64,000 nucleotides of DNA, taken from assembly GCF_005116505.1 (NCBI RefSeq), contig NZ_SWBR01000006.1, forward strand, positions 1 through 64,000, in the 5' to 3' direction. A model generated the notes under the pieces. The model saw only the letters and a program-made list of their open reading frames with translations, searched no databases and had not been told where the DNA came from. This document shows, piece after piece, positions 1-7,561 of this stretch (its first letter is position 1; each line of letters opens with the position of its first letter). The translations under genes and the position numbers were made by a program. The stretch is from Pedobacter polaris (GTDB taxonomy: Bacteria; Bacteroidota; Bacteroidia; Sphingobacteriales; Sphingobacteriaceae).

Positions 1-48
1 GAAAAAGTGGTGATTTTATTATCATTGAGTAGTGCTTACTTTGATTAG
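1..48 (+). CDS. possible 3' tail of a gene entering from the left
   Basis: The first reading frame is open from base 1 and stops with TAG at 46-48, giving 15 residues that end SSAYFD. In the following cassettes a candidate immunity gene occupies the equivalent place just before the shared terminator hairpin, so this could be the end of one more such gene. Fifteen codons are too few to prove coding. Confidence 0.2.
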   Translation, partial: EKVVILLSLSSAYFD

Positions 49-117
49 TGGAAAGCTGATTGGCTAAAGTTACTTCCTATTTATGCAAGCTTCTTGTATT
101 TAATCAAGTTAAAATTA

Positions 118-153
118 GTTCGGCATATTGTAAAAGATATGCTGAACTTTTTG
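118..153 (+). terminator. shared GTTCAGCATA-type terminator, copy 1
   Basis: GTTCGGCATAT (118-128) pairs with ATATGCTGAAC (137-147) around an 8-base loop and is followed by five T. It matches the hairpins at 2054, 3562, 8373 and 9463, so it belongs to a repeated module that closes each cassette. One G replaces A in the left arm and pairs as G-T. Confidence 0.8.
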
Positions 154-192
154 GTTTGAAAAGCTTGAAATTATCATTTCATTAAAGGAAAT

Positions 193-1188
193 GTGAGATA
201 TAGTTTCGATATTTATAACGGAGCTGTTAGGAAGCTGCAGGAGGACAACTACTATGCCTTTGGACTGAGGCATAGCGCAACGGCGGGTACGAACAACTAT
301 CTGTACAATGGCAAGGAGCTGCAGGATGAACTTGGAGCTTATGATTACGGAGCAAGGTTCTATGACCCGGTTGTGGGGAGGTGGAATGTGATTGATCCGT
401 TAGCAGAGATTAGTAGAAGGTTTAGTCCTTATGTATATGGGAATAATAATCCGATACGTTTTATTGATCCAAATGGGATGTCAGCGACGGACAAATATAT
501 GCCTATGCATTGGGCATCTTCATCTCCTCCTGATTGGGTCAAGAGTGGGAATACATGGGTCTGGAGAGAAGATATAACTAGTGCAGAACAAGCAAAAGAA
601 CAAGGGTTTGATGATTATAGGGCGCCAGGCTCTATCTTAAGCAATGCTAAAATAGGTACAAATGGAGCTACAGGTGCAGTGCGACTAGGGGACAATGCAT
701 CAGACGTTTCTTATATTGTAACGAGTAACTCTGAAAAACAAGAGCCCGGCTTTTTTGATAAATTAGCTGGTTGGCTTAGCAGTTTTCAATCGAAGGATGC
801 TTCTGTTGGGGAGGGAATGCATATGTTTAATAATAATAACCTTGGAGGTGGGGACCCAGATGCTCACCTTAGACCAAATTCTATAGGAGAAAAGACTTAC
901 TTAGGAGATATTTCATGGCTTTTAAGTTATGGCGGACAAATAAGAACAAACAATTCAGGATATAATAAATGGAATCCCTTTGAGCCATATGACGCATTTG
1001 AAAATGTAAGAGATGTTACAACAAAAATTGCAGAAAATATAAAAATTAATGAACCTAGAATGTATGTAGATCCAATAAAAAAGGATACGGTAACTAATAC
1101 TGAAGCTATAAGAAGACAAATTAAAAGATACGGTTCTGAAAATTGGAGTAGTTGGACACAGTTAGGTAGGGGTGAATATAAGTATTAA
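193..1188 (+). CDS. orphan Rhs tip 1: core end plus unrecognised C-terminal domain
   Basis: This 331-residue frame is the detached 3' end of an rhs gene. Residues 1-95 are the RHS repeat-associated core, with YLYNGKELQDELG, YDYGARFYDP, GRWNVIDPLAE and the terminal IDPNGM. Residues from about 97 are a different domain rich in N, G and S that I do not recognise; by family logic it would be a toxin or effector domain. Rhs homology begins at 187 (GGAAATGTG, encoding GNVR), in the middle of the normal DHLGNVRY motif, so the GTG at 193 is not the native start. It is preceded by AAAGGA at 184-189, which might allow some translation. A candidate immunity gene starts 9 bases after the stop. There is no signal peptide. 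The fragment is either silent storage or a donor for recombination with a full rhs gene outside the window. Confidence 0.75.
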   Translation: MRYSFDIYNGAVRKLQEDNYYAFGLRHSATAGTNNYLYNGKELQDELGAYDYGARFYDPVVGRWNVIDPLAEISRRFSPYVYGNNNPIRFIDPNGMSATDKYMPMHWASSSPPDWVKSGNTWVWREDITSAEQAKEQGFDDYRAPGSILSNAKIGTNGATGAVRLGDNASDVSYIVTSNSEKQEPGFFDKLAGWLSSFQSKDASVGEGMHMFNNNNLGGGDPDAHLRPNSIGEKTYLGDISWLLSYGGQIRTNNSGYNKWNPFEPYDAFENVRDVTTKIAENIKINEPRMYVDPIKKDTVTNTEAIRRQIKRYGSENWSSWTQLGRGEYKY

Positions 1189-1197
1189 CATATAAAA

Positions 1198-2004
1198 ATG
1201 AAAGGCAAATACATTTTTGGTGCATGTACCATTATTTTGATGATAGTTTTTTTCAGCTTGTACATAGATGAAATTAGTAATTTATTCTATAAGACATTCC
1301 AGTTGAGTGGTAAATATGTTCGTTACAACAAGAAAGGGCAAATCCATGGCGAAGCAATTGCATATGTAAATGGAAAAATGTATGTCAAGGAGAATTTTGC
1401 CAACGGAGTAAAACAAGGATGGTCTTATGAATATTATGAAAATAAGATGCTAAAACGTAAGACACAGTTTGCTAATGGGAAGGCTCATGGACAAGAATTT
1501 CTTTTTGATGAGAAGGGTAGAATACTTGAATCAAGAAATTATCTCATGAATAAACCGTATGGGAATTGGTTTAAATATGATACTTTAGGCAATCTAACTT
1601 CATACGCTTTAGTCGATATTTCACAAAATATTATTTTTTCTTCTAAAGTTGATAAATTAGGTGAACTAAAGGATATGCATGGTTTTGTTGTAAGTTCTAA
1701 TTTTTACTCATTCGACGCTGATAAAAACATTATTAACTTAATTAAAGATACAAGCTCATTAAAGAAAGGAATTAAAGATCTTTTTATCACGGTAGTCAAT
1801 GTGCCAAATGATAAATTATTATTAAATGTAAATATTAATGGTTATAAATATGTTTTTGATAATATTAAAAGTAATACCGTAAAAATCCCAAACATCTTTA
1901 AAGCACCCGGTGATTATCATATTTTCTTGAAAAGTAAATTGGTTAATAAAAGGAATCAAATAGTAAATGGAATTGATATAGATGAAAAAATTGTAATAAA
2001 TTAA
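1198..2004 (+). CDS. MORN-like (YwqK-type) membrane-anchored protein, candidate immunity protein of tip 1
   Basis: The protein has 268 residues. An N-terminal hydrophobic segment (about residues 5-22) should anchor it in the inner membrane. Residues 40-140 hold repeats of the MORN-variant type seen in YwqK-family antitoxin-like proteins (for example GQIHGEAIAYVNGKMY, NGVKQGWSYEYYENK, NGKAHGQEFLFDEKG). The last 120 residues are not recognised. It starts 9 bases after the orphan Rhs tip and is followed within 50 bases by the cassette terminator, so the two form a unit. Neutralisation of the linked Rhs C-terminal domain is inferred from position and from the known use of this repeat family beside polymorphic toxins; nothing in the sequence proves it. 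Confidence 0.8.
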   Translation: MKGKYIFGACTIILMIVFFSLYIDEISNLFYKTFQLSGKYVRYNKKGQIHGEAIAYVNGKMYVKENFANGVKQGWSYEYYENKMLKRKTQFANGKAHGQEFLFDEKGRILESRNYLMNKPYGNWFKYDTLGNLTSYALVDISQNIIFSSKVDKLGELKDMHGFVVSSNFYSFDADKNIINLIKDTSSLKKGIKDLFITVVNVPNDKLLLNVNINGYKYVFDNIKSNTVKIPNIFKAPGDYHIFLKSKLVNKRNQIVNGIDIDEKIVIN

Positions 2005-2028
2005 ATTCCAACCTCATCTAATGTAAGT

Positions 2029-2050
2029 GCCTCGCATGACCGAGTTAAAA
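2029..2050 (+). other. short hairpin followed by GTTAAA
   Basis: CTCG (2031-2034) and CGAG (2041-2044) form a short stem followed by TTAAA, directly before the cassette terminator. Similar hairpin-GGTTAA sequences precede the terminator at 9463 and, more loosely, at 8373. They resemble the right end of the 53-54 base insertions described below and may be relics of them. Confidence 0.3.
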
Positions 2051-2053
2051 TAA

Positions 2054-2089
2054 GTTCAGCATATTGTAAAAGGTATGCTGAACTTTTTT
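2054..2089 (+). terminator. shared GTTCAGCATA-type terminator, copy 2
   Basis: GTTCAGCATA (2054-2063) pairs with TATGCTGAAC (2074-2083), followed by six T. It closes the tip 1 cassette 50 bases after the MORN-like gene. Confidence 0.85.
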
Positions 2090-2123
2090 GTTTGAAAAGC
2101 ATTGAAATTATTATTTCATTAAA

Positions 2124-2257
2124 GGAAATGTGAGATATTTTTCGATATTTATAACGGAGCGGTTAGGAAGCTGCAGGAGGATAACTATCCACGTTTGGTT
2201 GTTGTTTTCAATGGCGTGAATGAGCTCGCAAGCTCGGTTACTATGCCTTTGGACTGA
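2124..2257 (+). pseudogene. 5' fragment of orphan Rhs tip 2, frame broken
   Basis: Rhs homology restarts at GGAAATGTG, the same point as in tip 1. Compared with tip 1 the stretch after GAGATAT is one base shorter, which shifts the frame at once. A 53-base insertion (2188-2240) adds a second shift. In the original Rhs frame the insertion itself reads open and the frame then ends at TGA 2255-2257. The fragment cannot be translated through into the C-terminal domain without two corrections. Confidence 0.75.
2188..2240 (+). repeat. 53-base hairpin mini-insertion in Rhs tip 2
   Basis: Alignment with tip 1 shows the core reading CTA|CTATGCC uninterrupted there, while here 53 bases lie between CTA and CTATGCC. 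The insertion begins TCCACG and ends with a hairpin, GAGCT-CGCA-AGCTC, followed by GGTTA. TA occurs on both sides of the insertion. The same insertion is present at the same site in tip 3 (3696-3748, three differences), and a diverged 54-base relative is at 3845-3898. Confidence 0.8.
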
Positions 2258-2379
2258 GGCATAGCGCAACGGCGGGTACGAACAATTACCTGTACAACGG
2301 CAAGGAACTACAGGACGAGCTGGGAGCTTATGACTACGGGGCAAGGTTCTATGATCCGGTTATTGGGCGGTGGAACAGT

Positions 2380-3024
2380 GTGGATCCAAAAGCTGAACTG
2401 GGAAGAAGATATTCACCTTATAATTATGTGTTCAACAACCCAATAAGATTAATTGATCCAGATGGCATGTGGCCAATTGATCCATTTGCAGCATTCAAGC
2501 TTGGCTGGGGTATTATGTCTAATAAAATGCAGAAAATTATGAGGCATGCAGGCAATACTGCACTGAAAATGGAAAAACCTCGAAAAACAACTACTGGTCA
2601 AGATGTTATGGGCATAGGATCTGGAGTAAACCTAGCTAGTGATAATGGGAAGAATAAGATTTCTAAATTAGAGGTGGAGTTTAAAACAGCCGCTAATACG
2701 GAGACTGGGTGGACAACTACAGCTTCAGCTGGGGGTGGATTTAAGAATTTATTTGAGGGTCAATTTTCAGTAAAAGTATCAGAGGGTCCTTTAAATGAAA
2801 CTAAGGTTGAAAGTAAATTTGAGTTTAAAAATGGAGAAGACGCGATGAAAAACCAAAAGCCAAGTGAAGAAAAAGTTATACAGGGAGAAGGTATAAATTT
2901 AGCAGGTAACCCAAAAGAATTTATGCGGTCACTAAATGACGCTATAGATGGTGCTACAAAATATATTAAAGCAGAAATAGAGCAGTTAAAGACCGGGATG
3001 AATGGGGGAAAGAAAAATAATTAA
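2380..3024 (+). CDS. orphan Rhs tip 2: core end plus unrecognised C-terminal domain
   Basis: The Rhs frame is open from 2224, just after a TGA inside the 53-base insertion, to 3024; the first plausible start codon is GTG 2380. The encoded core end reads KAELGRRYSPYNYVFNNP and IDPDGMWP. The remaining roughly 180 residues are polar and Gly/Thr-rich and do not resemble the other tips; I do not recognise the domain. It lacks signal, start region and the upstream YD repeats, so it is a remnant or recombination donor rather than a complete protein. The next gene begins 2 bases after the stop, which suggests a preserved toxin-immunity pair. Confidence 0.6.
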   Translation: MDPKAELGRRYSPYNYVFNNPIRLIDPDGMWPIDPFAAFKLGWGIMSNKMQKIMRHAGNTALKMEKPRKTTTGQDVMGIGSGVNLASDNGKNKISKLEVEFKTAANTETGWTTTASAGGGFKNLFEGQFSVKVSEGPLNETKVESKFEFKNGEDAMKNQKPSEEKVIQGEGINLAGNPKEFMRSLNDAIDGATKYIKAEIEQLKTGMNGGKKNN

Positions 3025-3026
3025 TT

Positions 3027-3512
3027 ATGAAAAAACTCAATATAATAATAAGTGCCTATTTAATAATTACAGGCTTAGTTGGTATTATAAATTTGCTAGA
3101 CATATTAACTAAGACTGATCACTATAATTTATTGGTTTTATTGTCAATTGTTTTTTTATGCCTTTCAATAAGCATTACTATATTAAATAATTTCTTCATC
3201 CTTAAAAGATTAAATAATATACCAAAAAAAAGTTTTTTAACTAATTTTATAATATGCTCTTTACAGGTCTTTAGTTTGTCCCTTAACGGTTTTCAGTTTA
3301 AATTTAATCAAGGAATTGAAGCAACTATTTATACAAACATTGGGAGTATTGGAAATTTCAATATTGGCGCATACTTTAATAATTTTAATCTTGCACTAAA
3401 AATCGAATTTTTAAATGTTGATTCTACTAGTATAGAAGTTAATATTTTAGCTCTTTTACTAACTGTGTTCTACTACATACAAATTCATAATAGTAATAGA
3501 AGGATCTCTTAA
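3027..3512 (+). CDS. small integral membrane protein, candidate immunity protein of tip 2
   Basis: This 161-residue protein has hydrophobic segments at about residues 5-25, 37-57, 70-85 and 135-155, so it is probably a four-helix inner-membrane protein with short loops. I do not recognise a family. It begins 2 bases after the Rhs tip 2 stop and is followed 50 bases later by the shared terminator. Membrane immunity proteins are commonly paired with toxins that act on membranes or in the periplasm, so an immunity role is a fair inference. Base composition is very AT-rich even for this region. Confidence 0.7.
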   Translation: MKKLNIIISAYLIITGLVGIINLLDILTKTDHYNLLVLLSIVFLCLSISITILNNFFILKRLNNIPKKSFLTNFIICSLQVFSLSLNGFQFKFNQGIEATIYTNIGSIGNFNIGAYFNNFNLALKIEFLNVDSTSIEVNILALLLTVFYYIQIHNSNRRIS

Positions 3513-3561
3513 TCAACGTATGCATTTTAGCATAAATATCTTTTAAGCGATATAATCAAAG

Positions 3562-3600
3562 GTTCAGCATATTGAAAAGGTATGCTGAACTTTTGTTTTT
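3562..3600 (+). terminator. shared GTTCAGCATA-type terminator, copy 3
   Basis: GTTCAGCAT(A) at 3562-3570 pairs with TATGCTGAAC at 3581-3590, followed by TTTTGTTTTT. It closes the tip 2 cassette. Confidence 0.85.
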
Positions 3601-3630
3601 GAAAAGCATTGAAATTATATTTCATTAAAA

Positions 3631-3765
3631 GGAAATGTGAGATATAGTTTCGATATTTATAACGGTGCGGTTAGGAAGCTGCAGGAGGATAATTATTCAC
3701 GTTTAGTTGTTGTCTTCAATGGCGTGAATGAGCTCGCAAGCTCGGTTACTATGCCTTTGGACTGA
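3631..3765 (+). pseudogene. 5' fragment of orphan Rhs tip 3, ended by insertion
   Basis: Rhs homology starts at GGAAATGTG as in tips 1 and 2 and here keeps the frame. The 53-base insertion at 3696-3748 reads open in this frame, then the frame shifts into MPLD and stops at TGA 3763-3765. The downstream core continues in another frame and is interrupted again at 3845. Confidence 0.75.
3696..3748 (+). repeat. 53-base hairpin mini-insertion in Rhs tip 3, site A
   Basis: It lies at the same core position as the insertion in tip 2 and differs from it at three bases. It begins TTCACG and ends GAGCTCGCAAGCTC-GGTTA before CTATGCC. The shared site implies that the insertion predates the duplication that made tips 2 and 3, while tip 1 kept the uninterrupted site. 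Confidence 0.8.
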
Positions 3766-3844
3766 GGCATAGCGCAACGGCGGGTACGAACAGCTATCTC
3801 TACAACGGCAAGGAACTTCAGGACGAACTTGGGCAGTACGATTA

Positions 3845-3898
3845 TTCATTAGTTATATATTTTTAAAGGTATTCATGAGCTCGGCTATGCCTCGGTTA
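3845..3898 (+). repeat. 54-base hairpin mini-insertion in Rhs tip 3, site B
   Basis: The other tips read GATTA(C/T)GGGGCAAG without a break; here 54 bases separate GATTA from CGGGGCAAG. The inserted segment begins TTCATT and ends ATGAGCTCGGCTATGCCTCGGTTA in which GGC-TAT-GCC can pair. Start (TTCA), end (CTCGGTTA) and the TA|C target agree with the 53-base insertions although the middle differs, so these are diverged members of one family. It adds in-frame TAA and TGA stops. Confidence 0.75.
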
Positions 3899-3920
3899 CG
3901 GGGCAAGATCCTATGATCCG

Positions 3921-4685
3921 GTGATAGGTAGGTGGAACAGTGTGGATCCGTTGGCGGAGAAGGGAAGACGATATTCCCCTTATAATTATGTGTTCAACAA
4001 CCCTATAAGGTTTATTGATCCAGATGGGATGTGGCCAGATTGGAGTGGTTTAGTCAAACAGGCAAAGAATTATGTTATTAACAAAACAGTTCAAGTGGCT
4101 GCAGCTATTGTAAAAAATACAGCAACCTATATTAAAAACAAGTCTGTTGAATTTGTACGTTCTGCAAAAGTTGAAGCTAAGTCGGAGGCCACCTTATCAT
4201 TAGGGGCCCAAGTTGCAGCTAAAATTGATAAAACTGCAGGCGGGAGTCTTAACGTTGCAAGTGTTGATATAACGAAAATCAAGATAGGATTTGAAGTTTC
4301 AGCAACGGGGGTTAAGAATACTTCATCTATAACAAATGTCATGGATGGGGGGAATTTTGACGTTCGATCAAGTGCATCAATTAATGCATCAATACCTGTA
4401 AGTGAAGCGACTGTTATTGGTACTGGTTATGACATAGAGAATACCGCGGCATTTAATGTTAAAAACAACAAAATTAATTATGTTGGGAACAACCTTTCAA
4501 TGTCGAAAGGTATTTCTTTAAACTCTGTGAACGCTAGTGCAGGTGTAGAATTTGACAAGGCCAAAGGAGAAGATGCAAAAGAATACCTTAAATTAGGTCT
4601 TTCTAATGGGGGAGAAGTTGCTGCAGGCTTTGGTATTAGGTGGAGTTCTGGCGTTGAAGTTAAAATGCCTATTAATAGAAAATAG
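3921..4685 (+). CDS. orphan Rhs tip 3: core end plus unrecognised C-terminal domain
   Basis: After the 54-base insertion the Rhs frame resumes (YDPVIGRWNSVDPLAEKGRR, IDPDGMWP); GTG 3921 is the first possible start but is not a native one. From residue 38 the 215-residue tail begins with an amphipathic Ala/Lys/Val-rich helical stretch (about 45-80). It continues as Ser/Asn/Gly/Val-rich sequence that looks beta-stranded. I do not recognise a catalytic domain. The core shares the MWP ending with tip 2, which fits the two having a recent common origin. A lipoprotein gene follows 2 bases after the stop. Confidence 0.6.
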   Translation: MIGRWNSVDPLAEKGRRYSPYNYVFNNPIRFIDPDGMWPDWSGLVKQAKNYVINKTVQVAAAIVKNTATYIKNKSVEFVRSAKVEAKSEATLSLGAQVAAKIDKTAGGSLNVASVDITKIKIGFEVSATGVKNTSSITNVMDGGNFDVRSSASINASIPVSEATVIGTGYDIENTAAFNVKNNKINYVGNNLSMSKGISLNSVNASAGVEFDKAKGEDAKEYLKLGLSNGGEVAAGFGIRWSSGVEVKMPINRK

Positions 4686-4687
4686 AA

Positions 4688-5185
4688 ATGAAAAATTATA
4701 TAGTAGTAGTATGGCTGGCATGCCTCTTTACTTCATGTCAACAAAATAATGAGACTTATCTTTATAAACACTCACTTTTTCAGATTGAAGTACCTAAAGG
4801 ATGGTTAGAAGAGGAATCAACAAAGTCAATGCTTTTCGGTGCAAATGAAAATGCTAAAGAAAAGATCCTATCTGCAAACTATCATGTAATTATAATAGAA
4901 CCTGAAAAGAATTTATATTCTGGAGTAAAACAGAATAGTGAAAGAAATTGTCTTAGGGGTGTATGTAAGAGTACATTACTAAAAAAAAGAAAAATTAATA
5001 ATCAACCGTGCTATGAGGTTTGCCAGGACATAATTATTAATAATCAAAGATTGATAATTAGGCAGTATTACTTTGAAGGCAAAGACATAGTTTATCGACT
5101 ATCCTTTGTTCATCTAAAGAGTGATGGTGAAAAAACGAACAAACTATTCAATAAGATTGTAAATTCCTTTATTTTCAAAATCTAG
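4688..5185 (+). CDS. small lipoprotein, candidate immunity protein of tip 3
   Basis: The 165-residue product has a short signal with a lipobox (LFTSC, Cys 17) and should be exported and lipid-anchored. The mature part begins with a PsbP-like or DUF-like pattern (FQIEVPKGWLEE) and contains paired cysteines; no catalytic motif is visible. It starts 2 bases after the Rhs tip 3 stop, which makes it the candidate immunity gene. A related but truncated lipoprotein is at 5676-5920, sharing the layout Cys-anchored N-terminus, I..PK(G/E)W. Its 3' end overlaps the convergent gene at 5144-5509 by 42 bases. Confidence 0.75.
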   Translation: MKNYIVVVWLACLFTSCQQNNETYLYKHSLFQIEVPKGWLEEESTKSMLFGANENAKEKILSANYHVIIIEPEKNLYSGVKQNSERNCLRGVCKSTLLKKRKINNQPCYEVCQDIIINNQRLIIRQYYFEGKDIVYRLSFVHLKSDGEKTNKLFNKIVNSFIFKI

Positions 5186-5509
5186 ATAATATGTAAATTT
5201 GCTATTAACATTTACAATTCTTTCAATGCAAACAATCCCTTTTAATCTCTGTAGGCTTTGACTCTCAACGTCTACAGATTTGTAGTTTTGATGAATGGAT
5301 TGCCCACTTTGAAATCCTCTAACAAAGGTGTCATCTTCGATGAATTTTGGTTTTTCAATTTGTTTAATAGCAATGACTTTGTAGCCCAGTGAATTGAATT
5401 TCTTGATAATTGTATTTTTGTTTTTTTCTTTAATATAATAATTTGAGAAAATGAAGTAACATAAAAAGAAAATAAAGCAAAAAATAATAAATAGAATAGC
5501 AATAATCAT
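5144..5509 (-). CDS. small single-helix membrane protein, unknown function
   Basis: This 121-residue reading frame has a strongly hydrophobic N-terminus (about residues 2-22) and a soluble domain after it containing GYKVIAIKQIEKP and a YYLDFENKGIY ending. It runs against all other genes of the island and overlaps the 3' end of the lipoprotein gene by 42 bases. I recognise no family. Length, normal amino-acid composition and a plausible ATG favour a real gene, but its isolation leaves doubt. It may be an extra immunity-like gene carried with a cassette. Confidence 0.55.
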   Translation of the reverse strand: MIIAILFIIFCFIFFLCYFIFSNYYIKEKNKNTIIKKFNSLGYKVIAIKQIEKPKFIEDDTFVRGFQSGQSIHQNYKSVDVESQSLQRLKGIVCIERIVNVNSKFTYYLDFENKGIYNLIE

Positions 5510-5675
5510 TTTGGTTTAGATTAGTTAATACAAACTAATAACGAAAAAAAAAATGATATATCCATCTTTGTATGTAGATTAACGTCAAGAAATTAAATGT
5601 TGAAATGAAATAATTCTGCTATTAACTAATTTACTCTTAGGGGAGGGGTAACGGTTCAGGATAAAAAGAATTAAA

Positions 5676-5920
5676 ATGAAAAAATATATTTCTAAACTTA
5701 TGTTGCTGTCGTTTCTTTTCCATATGGGCTGCAGTAATGAACCAAAGAAAAATAATGTTAAACAATTTAAAAGCGAACTGAACTGTAATCCAATACAAAA
5801 CAACATTATTTGCATACCAAAGGAATGGAAAGTTATAAAACAGTCTGAACTGTTTTTCTTTGCCGCCCCCGAGAGTGATTATAAGTATACATTCTTTACG
5901 GTTGGAAAATATAATCTACG
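5676..5920 (+). pseudogene. truncated lipoprotein gene, cut by an Rhs fragment
   Basis: The frame starts with a signal and lipobox (HMGC, Cys 19) and then resembles the lipoprotein at 4688: CIPKEWKVI against EVPKGWLEE, with a following FF..APE segment. After KYNL at about 5920 the sequence switches abruptly to GC-rich rhs DNA; the remaining codons to 6026 are out-of-frame rhs sequence and not a native tail. The gene is therefore a 5' remnant, lost through recombination with an rhs copy. Confidence 0.7.
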
Positions 5921-7561
5921 CTCGCACCAGGCTTCGAAGCGCAGCTTGGCTCTACCTTCAGCGCTTCCATTGCCGTGGGTATGCTCCAGCGGACGGAATA
6001 TACTTATAATGAGCGTGGCTGGCTGAAAAGTAGCACCAGCGATCAGTTCAAGATGCAGCTCGATTACCAGGACGGCACCCATCTACAGTTCAACGGCAAC
6101 ATTTCCAACCAGCGCTGGGGAAGTTCTCTAAGCAACGTGTTCACCTACCAATATGATAAACTCAACAGGCTTGTGAATGGGACGAGCACAGGCGTACTAA
6201 TGTCTGAGGTACTTACCTACGATATGATGGGCAACATTACCAGCATGGACCGTGACAATTTCGGTCCAATGGCTTACACCTATAAGAACGGCAACAACAG
6301 CAGCCAGTTGGATGCCGTTGCCGGGCTGACCACCACCAGTTATAGCTATGATGCCAATGGCAATGCCACAACCGATGGTAGGAATGGAGTTACACTGGCC
6401 TACAACCACTTGAATCTGTCGATAACGGCAACAAGAGAAGGTGTAGCTCCGCTTAGTCTTGCCTATGCCTATGATGCAACCGGAAAAAAATTAAGGAAGG
6501 TGAGCAATACAACTGGGACTACTGACTATTTAGATGGTATCCAGTACCAGGACGGCTCGATAGAGTTCATCCAGACAGAGGAGGGCAGGGCAGTGAACAA
6601 TAGCGGCATCTATGTTTACGAATATAACCTGACCGATCATTTGGGCAACGTAAGGTATACCTTTAACCAACACCCTACAACTGGGGTAGTGCAAATGCTG
6701 CAAACAGATGATTATTATGCATTTGGAAAAAGATTTGGAAGCGGTGGTACAAATAAATATCTTTATAATGGCAAGGAGTTGCAAGATGAGCTGGGGCAGT
6801 ATGACTATGGGGCAAGATTCTATGATGCAGCTGTTGGAAGGTGGAACGTGGTTGATCCACTTGCGGAGCTACATTTTGGCATTTCATCATATCAATATGT
6901 ACTCAATAATCCAATTAATTTTATTGATCCTTTTGGTTTAGATACGCTGAAGTCTAGTCAAATTGTGCCACCTCAACCTGGGGTAAGACAGTTAGATTCT
7001 GATAAAGATGTTATTCTATTAGATAATGTTGTAACAATTACATATATTAAACCACTAACAGCTAAATTAGATAATTTAGCTTACCGTGCGCCAATGATGG
7101 CTCAGTATGACGATAAGCGGCATGATAGAGATAATTCTATAGTCAAGTATATGCAAGCTGTTAATAAACCTTTTGAAATCGGTAATGAACTTAATCCCAA
7201 CAGGTTTAAGTTTTCGGGGCCAGTATCTAATGTTCTAGATGGTTTGGATGTATTGAATTCCAAGAGTAAGGACGAGGCCATTGAAAAAGTTACAGGGATA
7301 GCTCTTGAAAGAGCAGTAGAAAGAATGTTGGGAAGCAATACTCTAACAACGGCAGTAGTTTTAGTTAATGATTATCATACTAAAACAGTTAGAGGTAGTG
7401 CCGAAATGGCAAAAACTTGGCATTTAAATGCAATGAGAAATTTGGCATTATATAACCAAACAAAAAATGAAATGTACTATAAGTATTATTTAAGAGATAT
7501 GAATATGTTTAGGTCTGCATCCCAAACTTTTTTAAAAAATTATAATGAAGCAAAAAAATAA
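5921..7561 (+). pseudogene. 5'-truncated Rhs gene, tip 4, with unrecognised C-terminal domain
   Basis: The Rhs frame is open from 5915 and continues without break to 7561. It begins LAPGFEAQLG, passes several YD-type repeats (YTYNERGWLKSS, YQYDKLNRLV, YSYDANGNAT, YAYDATGKKL), then DHLGNVRYTF and the core YLYNGKELQDELGQYDYGARFYD, ending IDPFGLD. The last 215 residues form a different AT-rich domain that I do not recognise. There is no native start: GTG 5975 is the first start-like codon and lies inside the repeats. A complete rhs gene would carry well over a thousand more residues upstream. This is the only tip with an uninterrupted core, and 7545-7561 overlaps the next gene. Confidence 0.7.

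Noticed and set aside
2111..2344. Minus-strand frame of 77 residues over Rhs tip 2
   Set aside because: It is the antisense of rhs core sequence and has no coding features of its own.
2188..3898. Mini-insertions as IS608-like elements placed after TTAC
   Set aside because: The left junction reads TTA-T or CTA-T, not TTAC followed by the element; only the right end shows GTTAC. The target is better described as TA|C, and no IS200/IS605 transposase is present.
5272..5502. Second minus-strand frame overlapping 5144-5509
   Set aside because: Shorter and in another frame; the 121-residue frame has a better hydrophobic anchor and globular tail.
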